A stretch of 64,000 bases of DNA from Bryobacteraceae bacterium (GCA_023384675.1 JAHDVK010000011.1:1-64000), one strand, 5' to 3'. Numbered from the stretch's first letter, positions 1 to 7,909 are shown. Notes: generated by a model not told the origin, from the letters alone. Made by a program: numbers and translations.

Positions 1-451
1 CGTACGCCGGGTGGCGTGACAGGGAAAGCGGGCGACCGCCCACCTATGTCTATTGGTGAACCAGATTGGGAATCTGTCCCGCTTCGGCACGCTACACGCC
101 CGCTTTTTCACCGTTTTTCTCCAAAGAACCCGTTTGGCGCGGCGCGTGCATACACAAAGTGCGTATGGCTAAGACACAGGGCGGACTCAAGGAGCTGAGG
201 TTGATCACCTCGAATTGCCTCCTCCCCTACTCCCCTTTGGCCCTGTCCCCTGTTCACCCCCTCTCCCCTACCCAACCCGCTCCTTGAGTCCAACGTTTTA
301 GCCAAACGTCCAGCCGGGCAAAAGCATAACGTCCGTATCCTTCCTGAGGCATCCTCCCTCCAACCCCTTGAGAAACTGCGCCCTAGTGCCTTTCGATTAG
401 TGATCTTGACCCTTTGATCAGCGTTATACTGAGTAAGAGAAAGGGACGTGC
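1..451. other. Gene-free leader region upstream of the ccm operon
   Basis: No convincing gene was found. The short reading frames here overlap each other on both strands and show no recognisable domain. The stretch holds a long inverted repeat (166-304, listed separately) around a strongly pyrimidine-rich tract at about 213-275. A TATACT hexamer at 425-430 lies close upstream of the first ccm gene and could be a -10 box. The nearest TTGACC (406-411) is only 13 bp away, too close for a standard sigma-70 promoter. Confidence 0.6.
166..304. repeat. Long imperfect inverted repeat around a pyrimidine-rich spacer
   Basis: The left arm 183-195 (GGACTCAAGGAGC) is the exact reverse complement of 279-291 (GCTCCTTGAGTCC). 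Outside it, 166-175 (TGGCTAAGAC) pairs with 295-304 (GTTTTAGCCA) with one mismatch. The arms are therefore roughly 26-30 bp with a small bulge, and the enclosed loop is about 83 nt of mostly C and T. It could be a MITE-like element, a structured leader or a terminator of an upstream gene. No target-site duplication was recognised. Confidence 0.55.
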
Positions 452-895
452 ATGAAGACTTACGCCAAGTTCGCCGTACTCGTCGTTGGCATCCTCGGAA
501 CCCTCGCCTGGCTCGCGGCCAGCGGCATTAACGAATCCAAAACCTATTACAAGACCGTGGCTGAGCTCCAGGCGCTCGAGGGCGACGACGCGCACAAGCG
601 CGTGCGGGTCACCGGCGACGTGGTCCCCGGTTCGATCAAGCGCGACGGCGCGCTGGTGCATTTCCAGATCTGCGACAAGGAAACGAACAGCTTCCTGAAC
701 GTCACCTACATGGGCAAAGACCCGCTGCCGGACACCTTCCGCGATGAAGCGCAAGCCATGGCGGACGGCAAGCTGAGTGAGGATGGCACCTTCCACGCCT
801 CGGCCATCGCGGCGAAATGCCCCTCCAAGTACGAGGCCGACACCTCCAAAGGCAAGGCCGAGCAACCTTTGAACACCAAACCTTCGTCGATTTGA
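452..895 (+). CDS. ccmE: Cytochrome c maturation haem chaperone CcmE, Cys-type
   Basis: A 147-residue periplasmic haem chaperone that carries haem from the CcmABCD exporter to the CcmF lyase. It has an N-terminal membrane anchor (about residues 6-24) and then the small OB-fold domain. The usual haem-attachment motif HxxxY is here C123-P-S-K-Y127, inside the otherwise typical context GTFHASAIAAKCPSKY. A Cys at this position is known from archaeal and some deltaproteobacterial CcmE proteins. An AAGGGA ribosome-binding site precedes the ATG. It is the first gene of the ccm operon, with ccmF 61 bp downstream. Family assignment is secure; haem attachment through Cys123 is inferred. Confidence 0.93.
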   Translation: MKTYAKFAVLVVGILGTLAWLAASGINESKTYYKTVAELQALEGDDAHKRVRVTGDVVPGSIKRDGALVHFQICDKETNSFLNVTYMGKDPLPDTFRDEAQAMADGKLSEDGTFHASAIAAKCPSKYEADTSKGKAEQPLNTKPSSI

Positions 896-956
896 CCTTG
901 ATCTTCGCGCGGGGAGGATTCCTTCCCCCATCTCATAAAGGGGCCTGATACACAAG

Positions 957-2969
957 ATGGAAACACTGGGCGCTCTCTCCATCCTCCTGGCATTCTGTTT
1001 GGCGGTTTACGCGGTCTTCGGTTCCGTCATCGGGGCCGTCGGGCATCGGCCTTATCTCGTCAAAAGCGCCGAACGCGCGGTGTATGGCGTATTCATCCTG
1101 CTGACGGTCGCTTCCGCGATTCTCGTGTACGCTCTCCTCATCAGCGATTTCCGGCTTGCTTACGTGGCTGCGCGAAGCAACCGGGCCATGCCCGCCGTCT
1201 ACAAGTTCGCCGCTTGGTGGGGCGGGCAGGAAGGCTCGCTGCTGCTCTGGAGCTGGATGCTGAGCTGCTACTCCGCCATCGTCGTCTTCACCAACCGCCG
1301 CAAACTGCGCGACATGATGCCTTGGGTCCTGATGGTGCTGATGTCCACCCAGGTCTTTTTCCTCACGCTGAATGCCTGGGTCGAGCCCCCCTTCCAGGTG
1401 CTCGCGGTCGGCAAGGGCGTCACTGCCGTGGCCGACGGCCAAGGGCTGAACCCGCTGCTTCAATACTGGACGATGGCCATCCATCCGCCCACCTTGTACC
1501 TCGGCTACGTCGGCTTCATCGTCCCGTTCGCCTTCGCCGTCGGCTCGTTGATTACCAGGCAGCCGGGCGACGCCTGGATTCACACGACCCGGCGTTGGTC
1601 GCTGATCACCTGGGGCTTCCAATCCATCGGCATCCTGTTGGGCGCGGGCTGGGCTTACGCCGTCCTAGGTTGGGGCGGCTACTGGGGTTGGGATCCTGTT
1701 GAAAACGCCTCACTGCTGCCCTGGATTACCGCCACCGCGTTCCTGCACTCCGTGATGATGCAGGAGAAGAAGGGCATGATGAAGATCTGGAACATGGTGC
1801 TCATCTCCGCCACGTTCTTCCTCTGCATCTTCGGCACGTTCCTCACCCGCTCGGGCATTGTCAGCTCCGTCCATGCCTTTGCACAAAGCTCGCTCGGCAA
1901 CTGGTTTGTCGGTTTCCTCGCTATCGGCATTGCCCTGACCACCGGCCTGATCATCCGGCGGCTCGATTACCTCAAGAGCGAGGCTCACCTCGAAAGCGTG
2001 CTCTCGCGTGAATCCAGCTTCCTATTCAACAACCTGATTCTGCTCGCATCCTGCTTCGCCGTGCTCTGGGGCACCATGTTCCCCGTGATCACCGAGGCCG
2101 TAATGGGCGAAAAAGTCACCGTGGGCGCGCCTTTCTTTAACAAGGTGAACATCCCCATCGGACTGTTCCTGCTGTTCCTCACCGGCGTCGGCCCGCTCAT
2201 CGCCTGGCGCCGCTCTTCCTGGGACAGCCTCAAGCGGGCGTTCTTCTGGCCCACCCTCAGCTTTGCGGTCACCATCGCCGTTCTCCTTGCGTTCGGCATC
2301 CGCCACTTCTATGCGCTCGTCAGCCTTGGCCTGTGCGCCTTCGTCACCTGCACGATCCTGATGGAATTCTGGAAAGGCGCACGCGCCATCGCCCTCAAGA
2401 ACAAGCTCAACATGCTGATGGCCACGGTCGAACTCACCCACCGCAACACCCGCCGTTACGGTGGCTACCTCGTCCACATGGGCATCGTGCTCATGTTCAT
2501 CGGCTTCACCGGGGCCGCCTTCAACCGCGACACCACCCGTGAGGTGAGGCTGGGCGACGATTTCCAGCTCGGCGCCTATCAGTTCCACGTCAAGGAAGTC
2601 GCCGACGGCGACAATCCCAATTACATTTGGCAGCACGCCGTGATCGGTGTATCGAAGAACGGCAAGTTCCTCGGCGACCTCATGCCCGAAAAGAGGGTGT
2701 ACAAAGCCTCGGAGCAGCCCACCTCGGAAGTGGCCATCCGCCGGCGCTTGAATGAGGATGTCTATCTGAATTTCGCGGGCATGTCCCAAACCGATGCCGG
2801 CCGCGCCATCATTCAGGTGTACCTGTTCCCGCTGGTCACCTGGATCTGGATCGGCTTCCTGGTGATGATGTTCGGCACTCTGGTCTGCCTGATCCCGAGC
2901 AAGGTGAGATACTCGTATCCGAAGACGGAGGTGGTTGGCGCCTATGCCAAGGAAACCGTGGCGCGCTAA
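957..2969 (+). CDS. ccmF: Cytochrome c haem lyase subunit CcmF
   Basis: A 670-residue polytopic membrane protein that catalyses haem ligation to apocytochrome c together with CcmH/CcmI. The tryptophan-rich WWD haem-handling motif is present (WGGYWGWDPVEN, about residues 239-250), as is the conserved HPPTLYLGY segment near residue 177. A periplasmic soluble loop lies before the last membrane helix. The length is typical for CcmF (about 640-670). It sits between ccmE and ccmH, and its 3' end overlaps the ccmH start by about 26 bp, which suggests translational coupling. Confidence 0.96.
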   Translation: METLGALSILLAFCLAVYAVFGSVIGAVGHRPYLVKSAERAVYGVFILLTVASAILVYALLISDFRLAYVAARSNRAMPAVYKFAAWWGGQEGSLLLWSWMLSCYSAIVVFTNRRKLRDMMPWVLMVLMSTQVFFLTLNAWVEPPFQVLAVGKGVTAVADGQGLNPLLQYWTMAIHPPTLYLGYVGFIVPFAFAVGSLITRQPGDAWIHTTRRWSLITWGFQSIGILLGAGWAYAVLGWGGYWGWDPVENASLLPWITATAFLHSVMMQEKKGMMKIWNMVLISATFFLCIFGTFLTRSGIVSSVHAFAQSSLGNWFVGFLAIGIALTTGLIIRRLDYLKSEAHLESVLSRESSFLFNNLILLASCFAVLWGTMFPVITEAVMGEKVTVGAPFFNKVNIPIGLFLLFLTGVGPLIAWRRSSWDSLKRAFFWPTLSFAVTIAVLLAFGIRHFYALVSLGLCAFVTCTILMEFWKGARAIALKNKLNMLMATVELTHRNTRRYGGYLVHMGIVLMFIGFTGAAFNRDTTREVRLGDDFQLGAYQFHVKEVADGDNPNYIWQHAVIGVSKNGKFLGDLMPEKRVYKASEQPTSEVAIRRRLNEDVYLNFAGMSQTDAGRAIIQVYLFPLVTWIWIGFLVMMFGTLVCLIPSKVRYSYPKTEVVGAYAKETVAR

Positions 2970-3432
2970 AGTCCTGCTCGTCGGCCTGCTCGCGTTCGCG
3001 CTGGCGCACGGCGCCACGCCTCTCACCAACCAGCGCGTCCGGCAGTTGGGCGAAATGCTGCATTGCATGTGCGGCTGCAACTCCAGCGTCACCAGCTGCA
3101 ACATGATCAACTGCCATTTCGCCGACCCCGTCCGGCAGCGCCTGCTCACCCTCGTCGAGCAGGGCGCTTCCGACAAGGACATCTTCGCCGAAATGGAATC
3201 CACCTACGGCAAGGCCGTTTTGCGGCAGCCGCCCACGGAAGGTTTCTACCTGATGAGCTGGGTGATGCCCTTTGCGGGCCTCGCGGCCGGCCTGGGTGTG
3301 ATTGTGCTGCTCATCCGGTTCTACTTCGGGCGGCGGCCCGCCGCCGTGGCCGCGGGCAGTGCCGCCGAGCCCCCTGAACTGGCACGATATAAGGAGCGGA
3401 TCGAAAAGGATCTGGCCGATCTCGATTCATGA
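2944..3432 (+). CDS. ccmH: CcmH/CycL-type thioredox component of cytochrome c maturation
   Basis: About 162 residues, with an N-terminal signal-like helix (residues 8-24), a small periplasmic helical domain and a C-terminal membrane helix (about residues 101-120). CcmH reduces the apocytochrome CXXCH cysteines and helps present them to CcmF. The canonical LRCxxC motif is modified to L-H-C41-M-C43-G-C45, with further cysteines at 52 and 57. Such a Cys-rich variant could form different disulfides. The ATG at 2944 is used here; a TTG at 2935 in the same frame would add three residues and has a GGAGG only 3 nt upstream. It overlaps the end of ccmF and the start of the next gene. Confidence 0.88.
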   Translation: MPRKPWRAKVLLVGLLAFALAHGATPLTNQRVRQLGEMLHCMCGCNSSVTSCNMINCHFADPVRQRLLTLVEQGASDKDIFAEMESTYGKAVLRQPPTEGFYLMSWVMPFAGLAAGLGVIVLLIRFYFGRRPAAVAAGSAAEPPELARYKERIEKDLADLDS

Positions 3433-3842
3433 TTGAGGTAGTTTCTATCCTGTTGCTGGCCGGGGTGCTGGCCTTCGTGTTACTCGTGCGTCCTCGGGAT
3501 CTGCCCGCACCACCCCAGGCTTCCCCCACTCAACACCTGGACGAGCGCAAAGCCGCCATCTACGAAAACCTCCGCGACCTCAATTTCGAATACCAGTTGG
3601 GCAAACTCTCCGACGAGGATTATCAGAAGACCAAAACCGGCCTGCAGCAGGAACTCGCAAAAGTCCTCGCCGCCATTGACGAAGTCTTGAAAGGCGCCGC
3701 CGCGAAACCCCCCGCGAAAGCGCCCGCCCCGAAAATCACCACCAAGACTCCGCTGCACGTCTGCCCCCACTGCGGTGCATCCTTCGAAAACGCCATGAAA
3801 TTCTGCGGCGAATGCGGCAAACCGATGGAGGCCGGCGCATGA
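3429..3842 (+). CDS. CcmI-like N-terminal domain with C-terminal zinc ribbon
   Basis: A 137-residue protein starting inside the end of ccmH (ATGA overlap). Residues 3-20 form a membrane helix. Residues 40-85, with a LRDLNFEYQLGKLSDEDY core, resemble the N-terminal segment of CcmI (CycH). After an Ala/Pro/Lys-rich linker comes a C112-x2-C115 / C126-x2-C129 zinc ribbon. The TPR domain through which proteobacterial CcmI binds apocytochrome is absent. Position and core similarity suggest a reduced CcmI; a role for the ribbon is unknown. Confidence 0.7.
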   Translation: MIEVVSILLLAGVLAFVLLVRPRDLPAPPQASPTQHLDERKAAIYENLRDLNFEYQLGKLSDEDYQKTKTGLQQELAKVLAAIDEVLKGAAAKPPAKAPAPKITTKTPLHVCPHCGASFENAMKFCGECGKPMEAGA

Positions 3843-4822
3843 AGACCCTCGCCTTTCTGTTTCTGCTGTCCGCGGCCCTCTCCGCCGCCGTGGAAGGCGT
3901 CGTCATCAATCGCACCACGGGAAAGCCGCAACCCGGTGTCGAGGTTGTGCTCACCACGATGGGCGCAGGCGGTACGCAACCCGCCGCCCGGGCCACCACA
4001 GGGCCGGATGGCAGCTTCCGCATCGATTCCTCCACCGGCTCCGCGCACCTGCTCCAGGCGGTCTGGCAGGGCGTCAGCTACAACCGCAGCGTCCCCCAAG
4101 GCGCGCCCCGCGTCGAAATCGAGATCTACGACGCCCTCTCGCGCGTCAGCGCCGTTGAGATCGACCAGCACATGATCCTCGTCGAGACCGACGGCGAGGA
4201 AATCATCGTGAACGAAACCCTCGTCTATCTGAACGACTCGCTCACCACTTGGCACGACCAGCGTGGCGGCGTCGTCAAGGTTTTCGTCCCCGAAGCTGCC
4301 GGCGACCAGGTGCGTGCGCGCGTTCTGGCCCCGGGCGGCGTCCCCGTGGAACGGCAGCCTCGCCCCACCGGCGAGCGCGGCGTCTGGACCGTCGATGCTC
4401 CCGTCAAGCCCGGCGAAACCCGCTTCGATTTCTCCTATAAACTCCCTGCCGGCGAAATGGCCCGGTTTTCCTCCAAAGTCCTCCACGACGGCAAAAAAGC
4501 CCGGCTCATCGTACCGGACTCCATCAACGCCATCGGCGACGGTCTCACCCTGCTCGGCGTCGAGCCTTCGATTAACGCCTCCATCTTCGAGATCGAAAAG
4601 CGTGATTTCATGGTCACCCTCACCGGTACGGGAACCTTGCGCGCCGCGGCCCCCGCCGCCGGCGCCGAGGACGGCTCTCCGCGCCTCCAAACCATCATGC
4701 CGCCCGGTTACGAGCGCAGTTGGATCTACGTCCTCGTCTTCGGCGGATTGATTTTGCTGCTGGGCTTCGTCGCCCAGTACATCAAGGCCGCGCCGGAAGC
4801 GGGAGGCAAACCCCGCGCATGA
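3839..4822 (+). CDS. Exported CpReg-like membrane-anchored protein within the ccm operon
   Basis: 327 residues beginning at an ATGA overlap with the preceding gene. It has a signal peptide (about 1-18), then a carboxypeptidase-regulatory-like beta domain (roughly 18-95: EGVVINRTTGKPQPGVEVVL), a second beta-rich region and a C-terminal membrane helix (about 298-317) with a short cytoplasmic tail. The next gene, ccmA, starts inside its stop. It is not a standard Ccm component. Its tight placement between the ccmI-like gene and ccmA suggests a role in cytochrome c biogenesis or in the cell-surface acceptor. No catalytic motif was seen. Confidence 0.7.
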   Translation: MKTLAFLFLLSAALSAAVEGVVINRTTGKPQPGVEVVLTTMGAGGTQPAARATTGPDGSFRIDSSTGSAHLLQAVWQGVSYNRSVPQGAPRVEIEIYDALSRVSAVEIDQHMILVETDGEEIIVNETLVYLNDSLTTWHDQRGGVVKVFVPEAAGDQVRARVLAPGGVPVERQPRPTGERGVWTVDAPVKPGETRFDFSYKLPAGEMARFSSKVLHDGKKARLIVPDSINAIGDGLTLLGVEPSINASIFEIEKRDFMVTLTGTGTLRAAAPAAGAEDGSPRLQTIMPPGYERSWIYVLVFGGLILLLGFVAQYIKAAPEAGGKPRA

Positions 4823-5517
4823 GCGCGCTTGCGGTGGAAGCCGTCTGGAAATTCTACGGCGACTATCCCGCCCTGCGCGACATCCGTTTCTCAGTCGAAC
4901 GCGGCCAATGCATCGCTCTCCTCGGCCGCAATGGGGCAGGGAAGACCACCCTGATCCGTATCCTCGCGGGCCTCTCGCGCCCCACCAAGGGTTTTGTGCG
5001 CCTCTTCGGGCGCGATGCCGGTGAACGCGCCACCCGCGCTCAAGTCGGCATCATCGGCCACGGCATCGGCATCTACGACGAACTCTCCGCACTCGAAAAC
5101 CTCAAGCTCTTCGCGGGCCTGTACGCCTTGCCCTCGCCCGCCCGCGTCGCCGCCGAGTGGCTCGAGCGCACCGGCCTCGACCGCGTGAAAGACGGCCTCG
5201 TCCGCGAATTCTCCCGCGGCATGCGCCAGCGGCTCGCGGTTGCCCGCGCCTTCCTCCACAATCCGCAACTGCTCCTGCTCGATGAACCGTTCACCGCGCT
5301 CGACGACCGCGCCATCGCCCTCCTCCAGGGCCTGCTCCGCGATGCGCTCCACGAGGGCCGCACCGTCCTCATGTCCACTCATCAGCTCCGCGAAGCCATG
5401 GAACTGGCCACCCACGTCGCCCTCATCAACCGCGGCCGCCTCGCCTACACCGGCGAACGCTCTCCCGAAATGCTGGCCGACCCCGGCTACCTCTATCGCG
5501 TGCACGGCGAGGCCTGA
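4819..5517 (+). CDS. ccmA: Haem exporter ATP-binding protein CcmA
   Basis: A 232-residue ABC ATPase of the CcmABCD complex, which releases holo-CcmE from CcmC. Walker A is GRNGAGKT (36-43), the signature motif FSRGMRQ (131-137), Walker B LLLLDEP (151-157), and the H-loop lies in STHQLRE. The ATG is inside the stop of the previous gene; a longer upstream frame is not needed because the domain begins right at this Met. The signature has Arg in place of the more usual Gly-Gln-Gln, as in other CcmA proteins. ccmB follows without a gap. Confidence 0.93.
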   Translation: MSALAVEAVWKFYGDYPALRDIRFSVERGQCIALLGRNGAGKTTLIRILAGLSRPTKGFVRLFGRDAGERATRAQVGIIGHGIGIYDELSALENLKLFAGLYALPSPARVAAEWLERTGLDRVKDGLVREFSRGMRQRLAVARAFLHNPQLLLLDEPFTALDDRAIALLQGLLRDALHEGRTVLMSTHQLREAMELATHVALINRGRLAYTGERSPEMLADPGYLYRVHGEA

Positions 5518-6198
5518 ATGACGTTCATCCGCCAGATCCTCACTGTCGCCGCCAAAGACCTGCGCAGCGAAATTCGCACCAAGGAAGCCATCAACGCTTC
5601 GCTCTCCTTCGCCCTCGTCATCCTGCTGCTGTTCAGCTTCGCCTTCGATCCCACGTCGGAAACCACACGCGAAATCGCCGGCGGTCTGCTCTGGCTCGCG
5701 TTCGCTTTTGCGGGCGTGCTGATTCTGAACCGCTCCTTCGCGCGCGAATTGCAGAACGATTGTCTGGACATGCTCAATGCCTCGCCGGTGCCAGCTCCGG
5801 CGTTGTTTCTGGGCAAGGCGCTGGCGAACTACGTACTGCTGGTCGGGATCGAGGCCGTCTGCCTGCCCGTCTTCGGCGTTTTCTATAACGTCACCTGGTA
5901 CACCCACCTCGGGCAACTCGTGCTCGTGCTGCTGCTGGCCACCTGGGGCATCACGGTTGTGGGCACCGTCTTCTCCGCGCTGACCGTGAACCTGCGGCTG
6001 CGCGAAATCATGCTGCCCATGCTCATGTATCCGGTGCTGATCCCCTGTCTGATGGCCGCCATGCGGCTCAGCACCGTCCTCATCGACGGCCAGCCCATCA
6101 CCGGCGATGACCTGGCCTGGCTGCGTTTGCTGATCGGCTTCGATATCATTTTCACTTCGCTCGCGGTGGTGCTCATCGACACCGTGCTCATCGGTTAA
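5518..6198 (+). CDS. ccmB: Haem exporter membrane protein CcmB
   Basis: 226 residues with about six membrane helices, the permease partner of CcmA. The N-terminus carries the family-typical DLRSEIRTKEAIN region just before the first helix. The ATG directly follows the ccmA stop codon. The length matches the usual 215-230. Function follows from family and operon position. Confidence 0.92.
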   Translation: MTFIRQILTVAAKDLRSEIRTKEAINASLSFALVILLLFSFAFDPTSETTREIAGGLLWLAFAFAGVLILNRSFARELQNDCLDMLNASPVPAPALFLGKALANYVLLVGIEAVCLPVFGVFYNVTWYTHLGQLVLVLLLATWGITVVGTVFSALTVNLRLREIMLPMLMYPVLIPCLMAAMRLSTVLIDGQPITGDDLAWLRLLIGFDIIFTSLAVVLIDTVLIG

Positions 6199-6210
6199 CT
6201 GGAGAGATTT

Positions 6211-6894
6211 ATGGGATTGCGCGACAAAATCATGATCGGCCTCGGCGCCCTCGCCGCCGTGCTACTCACCCGCAACATCTGGGTGATGCTCACCGGACTC
6301 CCCGATGAAGCCTTTCAGGGAGCCATCTTCCGCATCATCTTCTTCCACGTGCCGGCTGCGTTCACCTGCTTTCTCTGCTTCTTTCTCGCGCTCGTCGCGG
6401 GCGTTGTGTACCTGGTCAGGAAGAACCTGCAATGGGACGCCTTCGCCGTCTCTGTCACCGAGGTCGGACTCGCCTTCGGCGCCATCAACCTCATCAGCGG
6501 CATGATCTGGGCGCGCATCATCTGGGGCATCTGGTGGACCTGGGACTGGCGCCTCACCTCCATGCTCGTCTGCTGGCTGCTCTACGCCGGCTATCTGGTG
6601 CTGCGCCGCGCCATTGAGGAAACCACTGAGCGCGCCCGCCTCGGCGCCGTCATGCTGATCCTGAATTTCTCCGTCGTGCCGTTCGTCTTCTTCTCGATCA
6701 AATGGTTCCGCACGCAGCATCCGCAGCCGGTGCTCTTTGGCGATGGCAAGATGGACGAAATCTACCGCACGATGCTTTACGGAAACTGGGTCCCCTTGCT
6801 ATTGATCGCCGCCGTCCTGGTCATGCTCCGCATGCGCCAGGAAAACCAGCAGCGCGAAATCGACGCCCTGCGCCGCGCCGCTCACTCGTTTTGA
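6211..6894 (+). CDS. ccmC: Haem-handling membrane protein CcmC
   Basis: A 227-residue, six-helix protein that loads haem onto CcmE. The WWD motif is WGIWWTWDWRLT (residues 105-116), flanked by candidate axial haem ligands His46 (FFHVP) and His170 (RTQHP). A GGAGA ribosome-binding site lies 6-7 nt before the ATG. It is preceded by ccmB (12 bp) and followed by a long palindrome and then a ccmD-like gene. Confidence 0.95.
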   Translation: MGLRDKIMIGLGALAAVLLTRNIWVMLTGLPDEAFQGAIFRIIFFHVPAAFTCFLCFFLALVAGVVYLVRKNLQWDAFAVSVTEVGLAFGAINLISGMIWARIIWGIWWTWDWRLTSMLVCWLLYAGYLVLRRAIEETTERARLGAVMLILNFSVVPFVFFSIKWFRTQHPQPVLFGDGKMDEIYRTMLYGNWVPLLLIAAVLVMLRMRQENQQREIDALRRAAHSF

Positions 6895-6902
6895 TTTAGA
6901 TT

Positions 6903-6970
6903 TCCCCCTCCCTGACGGTCGGGGCTTGAGATCCTCCCCGGATGCAAGCCCCGACCGTCAGGGAGGGGGA
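6903..6970. repeat. Perfect 26-bp-arm palindrome between ccmC and ccmD
   Basis: Arms 6903-6928 and 6945-6970 are exact reverse complements with a 16-nt loop. The left-arm core CCCTGACGGTCGGGGCTT (6910-6927) is related to the repeats at 36883-36955 and 43593-43720. No oligo-T follows on the + strand, so it is not a classic intrinsic terminator. In mRNA it would form a very stable hairpin that could separate the ccmC and ccmD levels or protect the upstream transcript. Confidence 0.85.
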
Positions 6971-6986
6971 CGAAGAGAGAACAACC

Positions 6987-7151
6987 ATGAGCGATTCTGA
7001 AGCCCGCAACTTTACCTACCTCGCCTACGGCCTCATCGCCTGCTGGGTGATCCTGGTCGCCTACGTCCTCACCCTAACCGCCCGCGGACGCCGCCTCACC
7101 CGCCAGCTCGACAACGTAAAACGCATGCTCGAAGACCGGGAGAGCAAGTAG
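6987..7151 (+). CDS. ccmD: CcmD-like small membrane protein
   Basis: 54 residues with one membrane helix (about residues 8-29) followed by a basic, helical cytoplasmic tail (RGRRLTRQLDNVKRM). This is the layout of CcmD, which is needed to release holo-CcmE from the exporter. The position right after ccmC supports the call, although CcmD proteins share little sequence. The ATG at 6987 is preceded by GAGAGAAC. The longer frame starting at 6942 would read through the palindrome and is unlikely. Confidence 0.75.
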   Translation: MSDSEARNFTYLAYGLIACWVILVAYVLTLTARGRRLTRQLDNVKRMLEDRESK

Positions 7152-7170
7152 GGGGCGTAGCCGGGCGCAC

Positions 7171-7190
7171 ATGCATGCAAATGCATGCAT
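7171..7190. promoter_or_regulatory. Candidate operator of the toxin-antitoxin pair
   Basis: ATGCATGCA occurs twice (7171-7179 and 7181-7189), and each copy contains the self-complementary ATGCAT/TGCA core. The pair ends 13 bp before the antitoxin start. Ribbon-helix-helix antitoxins usually repress their own operon at short repeated palindromes, so this is a natural operator candidate. Confidence 0.5.
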
Positions 7191-7203
7191 GTAAAATGAG
7201 AGC

Positions 7204-7443
7204 ATGCGGACCACAATCGAGCTAAGCGACGAGCACCGCGCCAAGCTGCTGGAACTCTCCGTGCGGCGCAGTAAGAAGGGCTTTTCGGCGTTGATCGCGG
7301 AGGCTCTCGACAGTTATCTGGAGAACGCGGACCTTGAGCGGGCAAAGATCCGGCGGGCATTGGCGGCGGGCGGCACACTGCCGGACGATGAAGCCGGGCA
7401 GATGCGCAGATACACCCGGAAACTCCGGCAGAGTTGGCGATGA
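7204..7443 (+). CDS. Ribbon-helix-helix antitoxin (VapB-type)
   Basis: 79 residues. Residues 1-42 look like a MetJ/Arc-type ribbon-helix-helix: a short beta strand (RTTIELS) followed by two helices (DEHRAKLLELSVRRSK and FSALIAEALDSYLE). The C-terminal half would bind and block the toxin. Its stop overlaps the toxin start (ATGA), as is normal for toxin-antitoxin operons. It lies 52 bp after ccmD on the same strand but has its own candidate operator. Confidence 0.8.
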   Translation: MRTTIELSDEHRAKLLELSVRRSKKGFSALIAEALDSYLENADLERAKIRRALAAGGTLPDDEAGQMRRYTRKLRQSWR

Positions 7444-7814
7444 TCGTCATTGACACCGATGTAATCATCGACTTCCTGAATGGGAAAGCGGCCAACCAGG
7501 ACGTAGTGAGAGCAGCGATTGCCGAGGGCCGGGCCGCCGTGACCGCGATCACCCGCTACGAACTGATGTCCGGGGCCAAGTCCCTGAGAGCGCGGGAGGC
7601 GTTGAACGCGCTTTTTCAATCGCTGCGTACGCTTCAACTCGACGCAGCGGCGGCCGACGAAGCCGCTCACGTCCGGCGCTCTCTCGAGGCGCAAGGCGTG
7701 ACCATCGGCAACAGCGACAGTCTTGTCGCGGGAATCGTCCGGCTCCACGGCTATCCGTTACTAACGCGGAACAAGAAGCACTTCGAGCGGGTGGAAGGGC
7801 TGGCGCTTCTGTGA
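7440..7814 (+). CDS. vapC: PIN-domain ribonuclease toxin (VapC-type)
   Basis: 124 residues, a complete PIN domain. Acidic metal-binding residues are Asp5 (with Asp7 nearby), Glu41 in RYELMSGA and Asp93 in NSDSLVAGI. The C-terminal LLTRNKKHFERV motif is typical of VapC toxins, which cleave RNA (often tRNA or rRNA) when free of antitoxin. The ATG at 7440 overlaps the antitoxin stop and is preferred to a TTG at 7434. All catalytic acids appear intact. Confidence 0.87.
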   Translation: MIVIDTDVIIDFLNGKAANQDVVRAAIAEGRAAVTAITRYELMSGAKSLRAREALNALFQSLRTLQLDAAAADEAAHVRRSLEAQGVTIGNSDSLVAGIVRLHGYPLLTRNKKHFERVEGLALL

Positions 7815-7909
7815 AACGGCTTTGGCGGGCCAGCGGATGTCCAACCGGATACGTCCCGCGCAGGATGGAGGACCGGGAAGCGAAGTAGCGCTTGGCGGGA
7901 GTCCTGTCC

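Noticed and set aside
66-305. Small open frames at the window start
   Set aside because: They overlap on both strands, are Pro/Ser-rich and show no ribosome-binding site or domain; the inverted repeat accounts for the sequence.
406-430. Sigma-70 promoter TTGACC...TATACT before ccmE
   Set aside because: The spacer is only 13 bp, too short for a functional -35/-10 pair. The TATACT may still be a -10.
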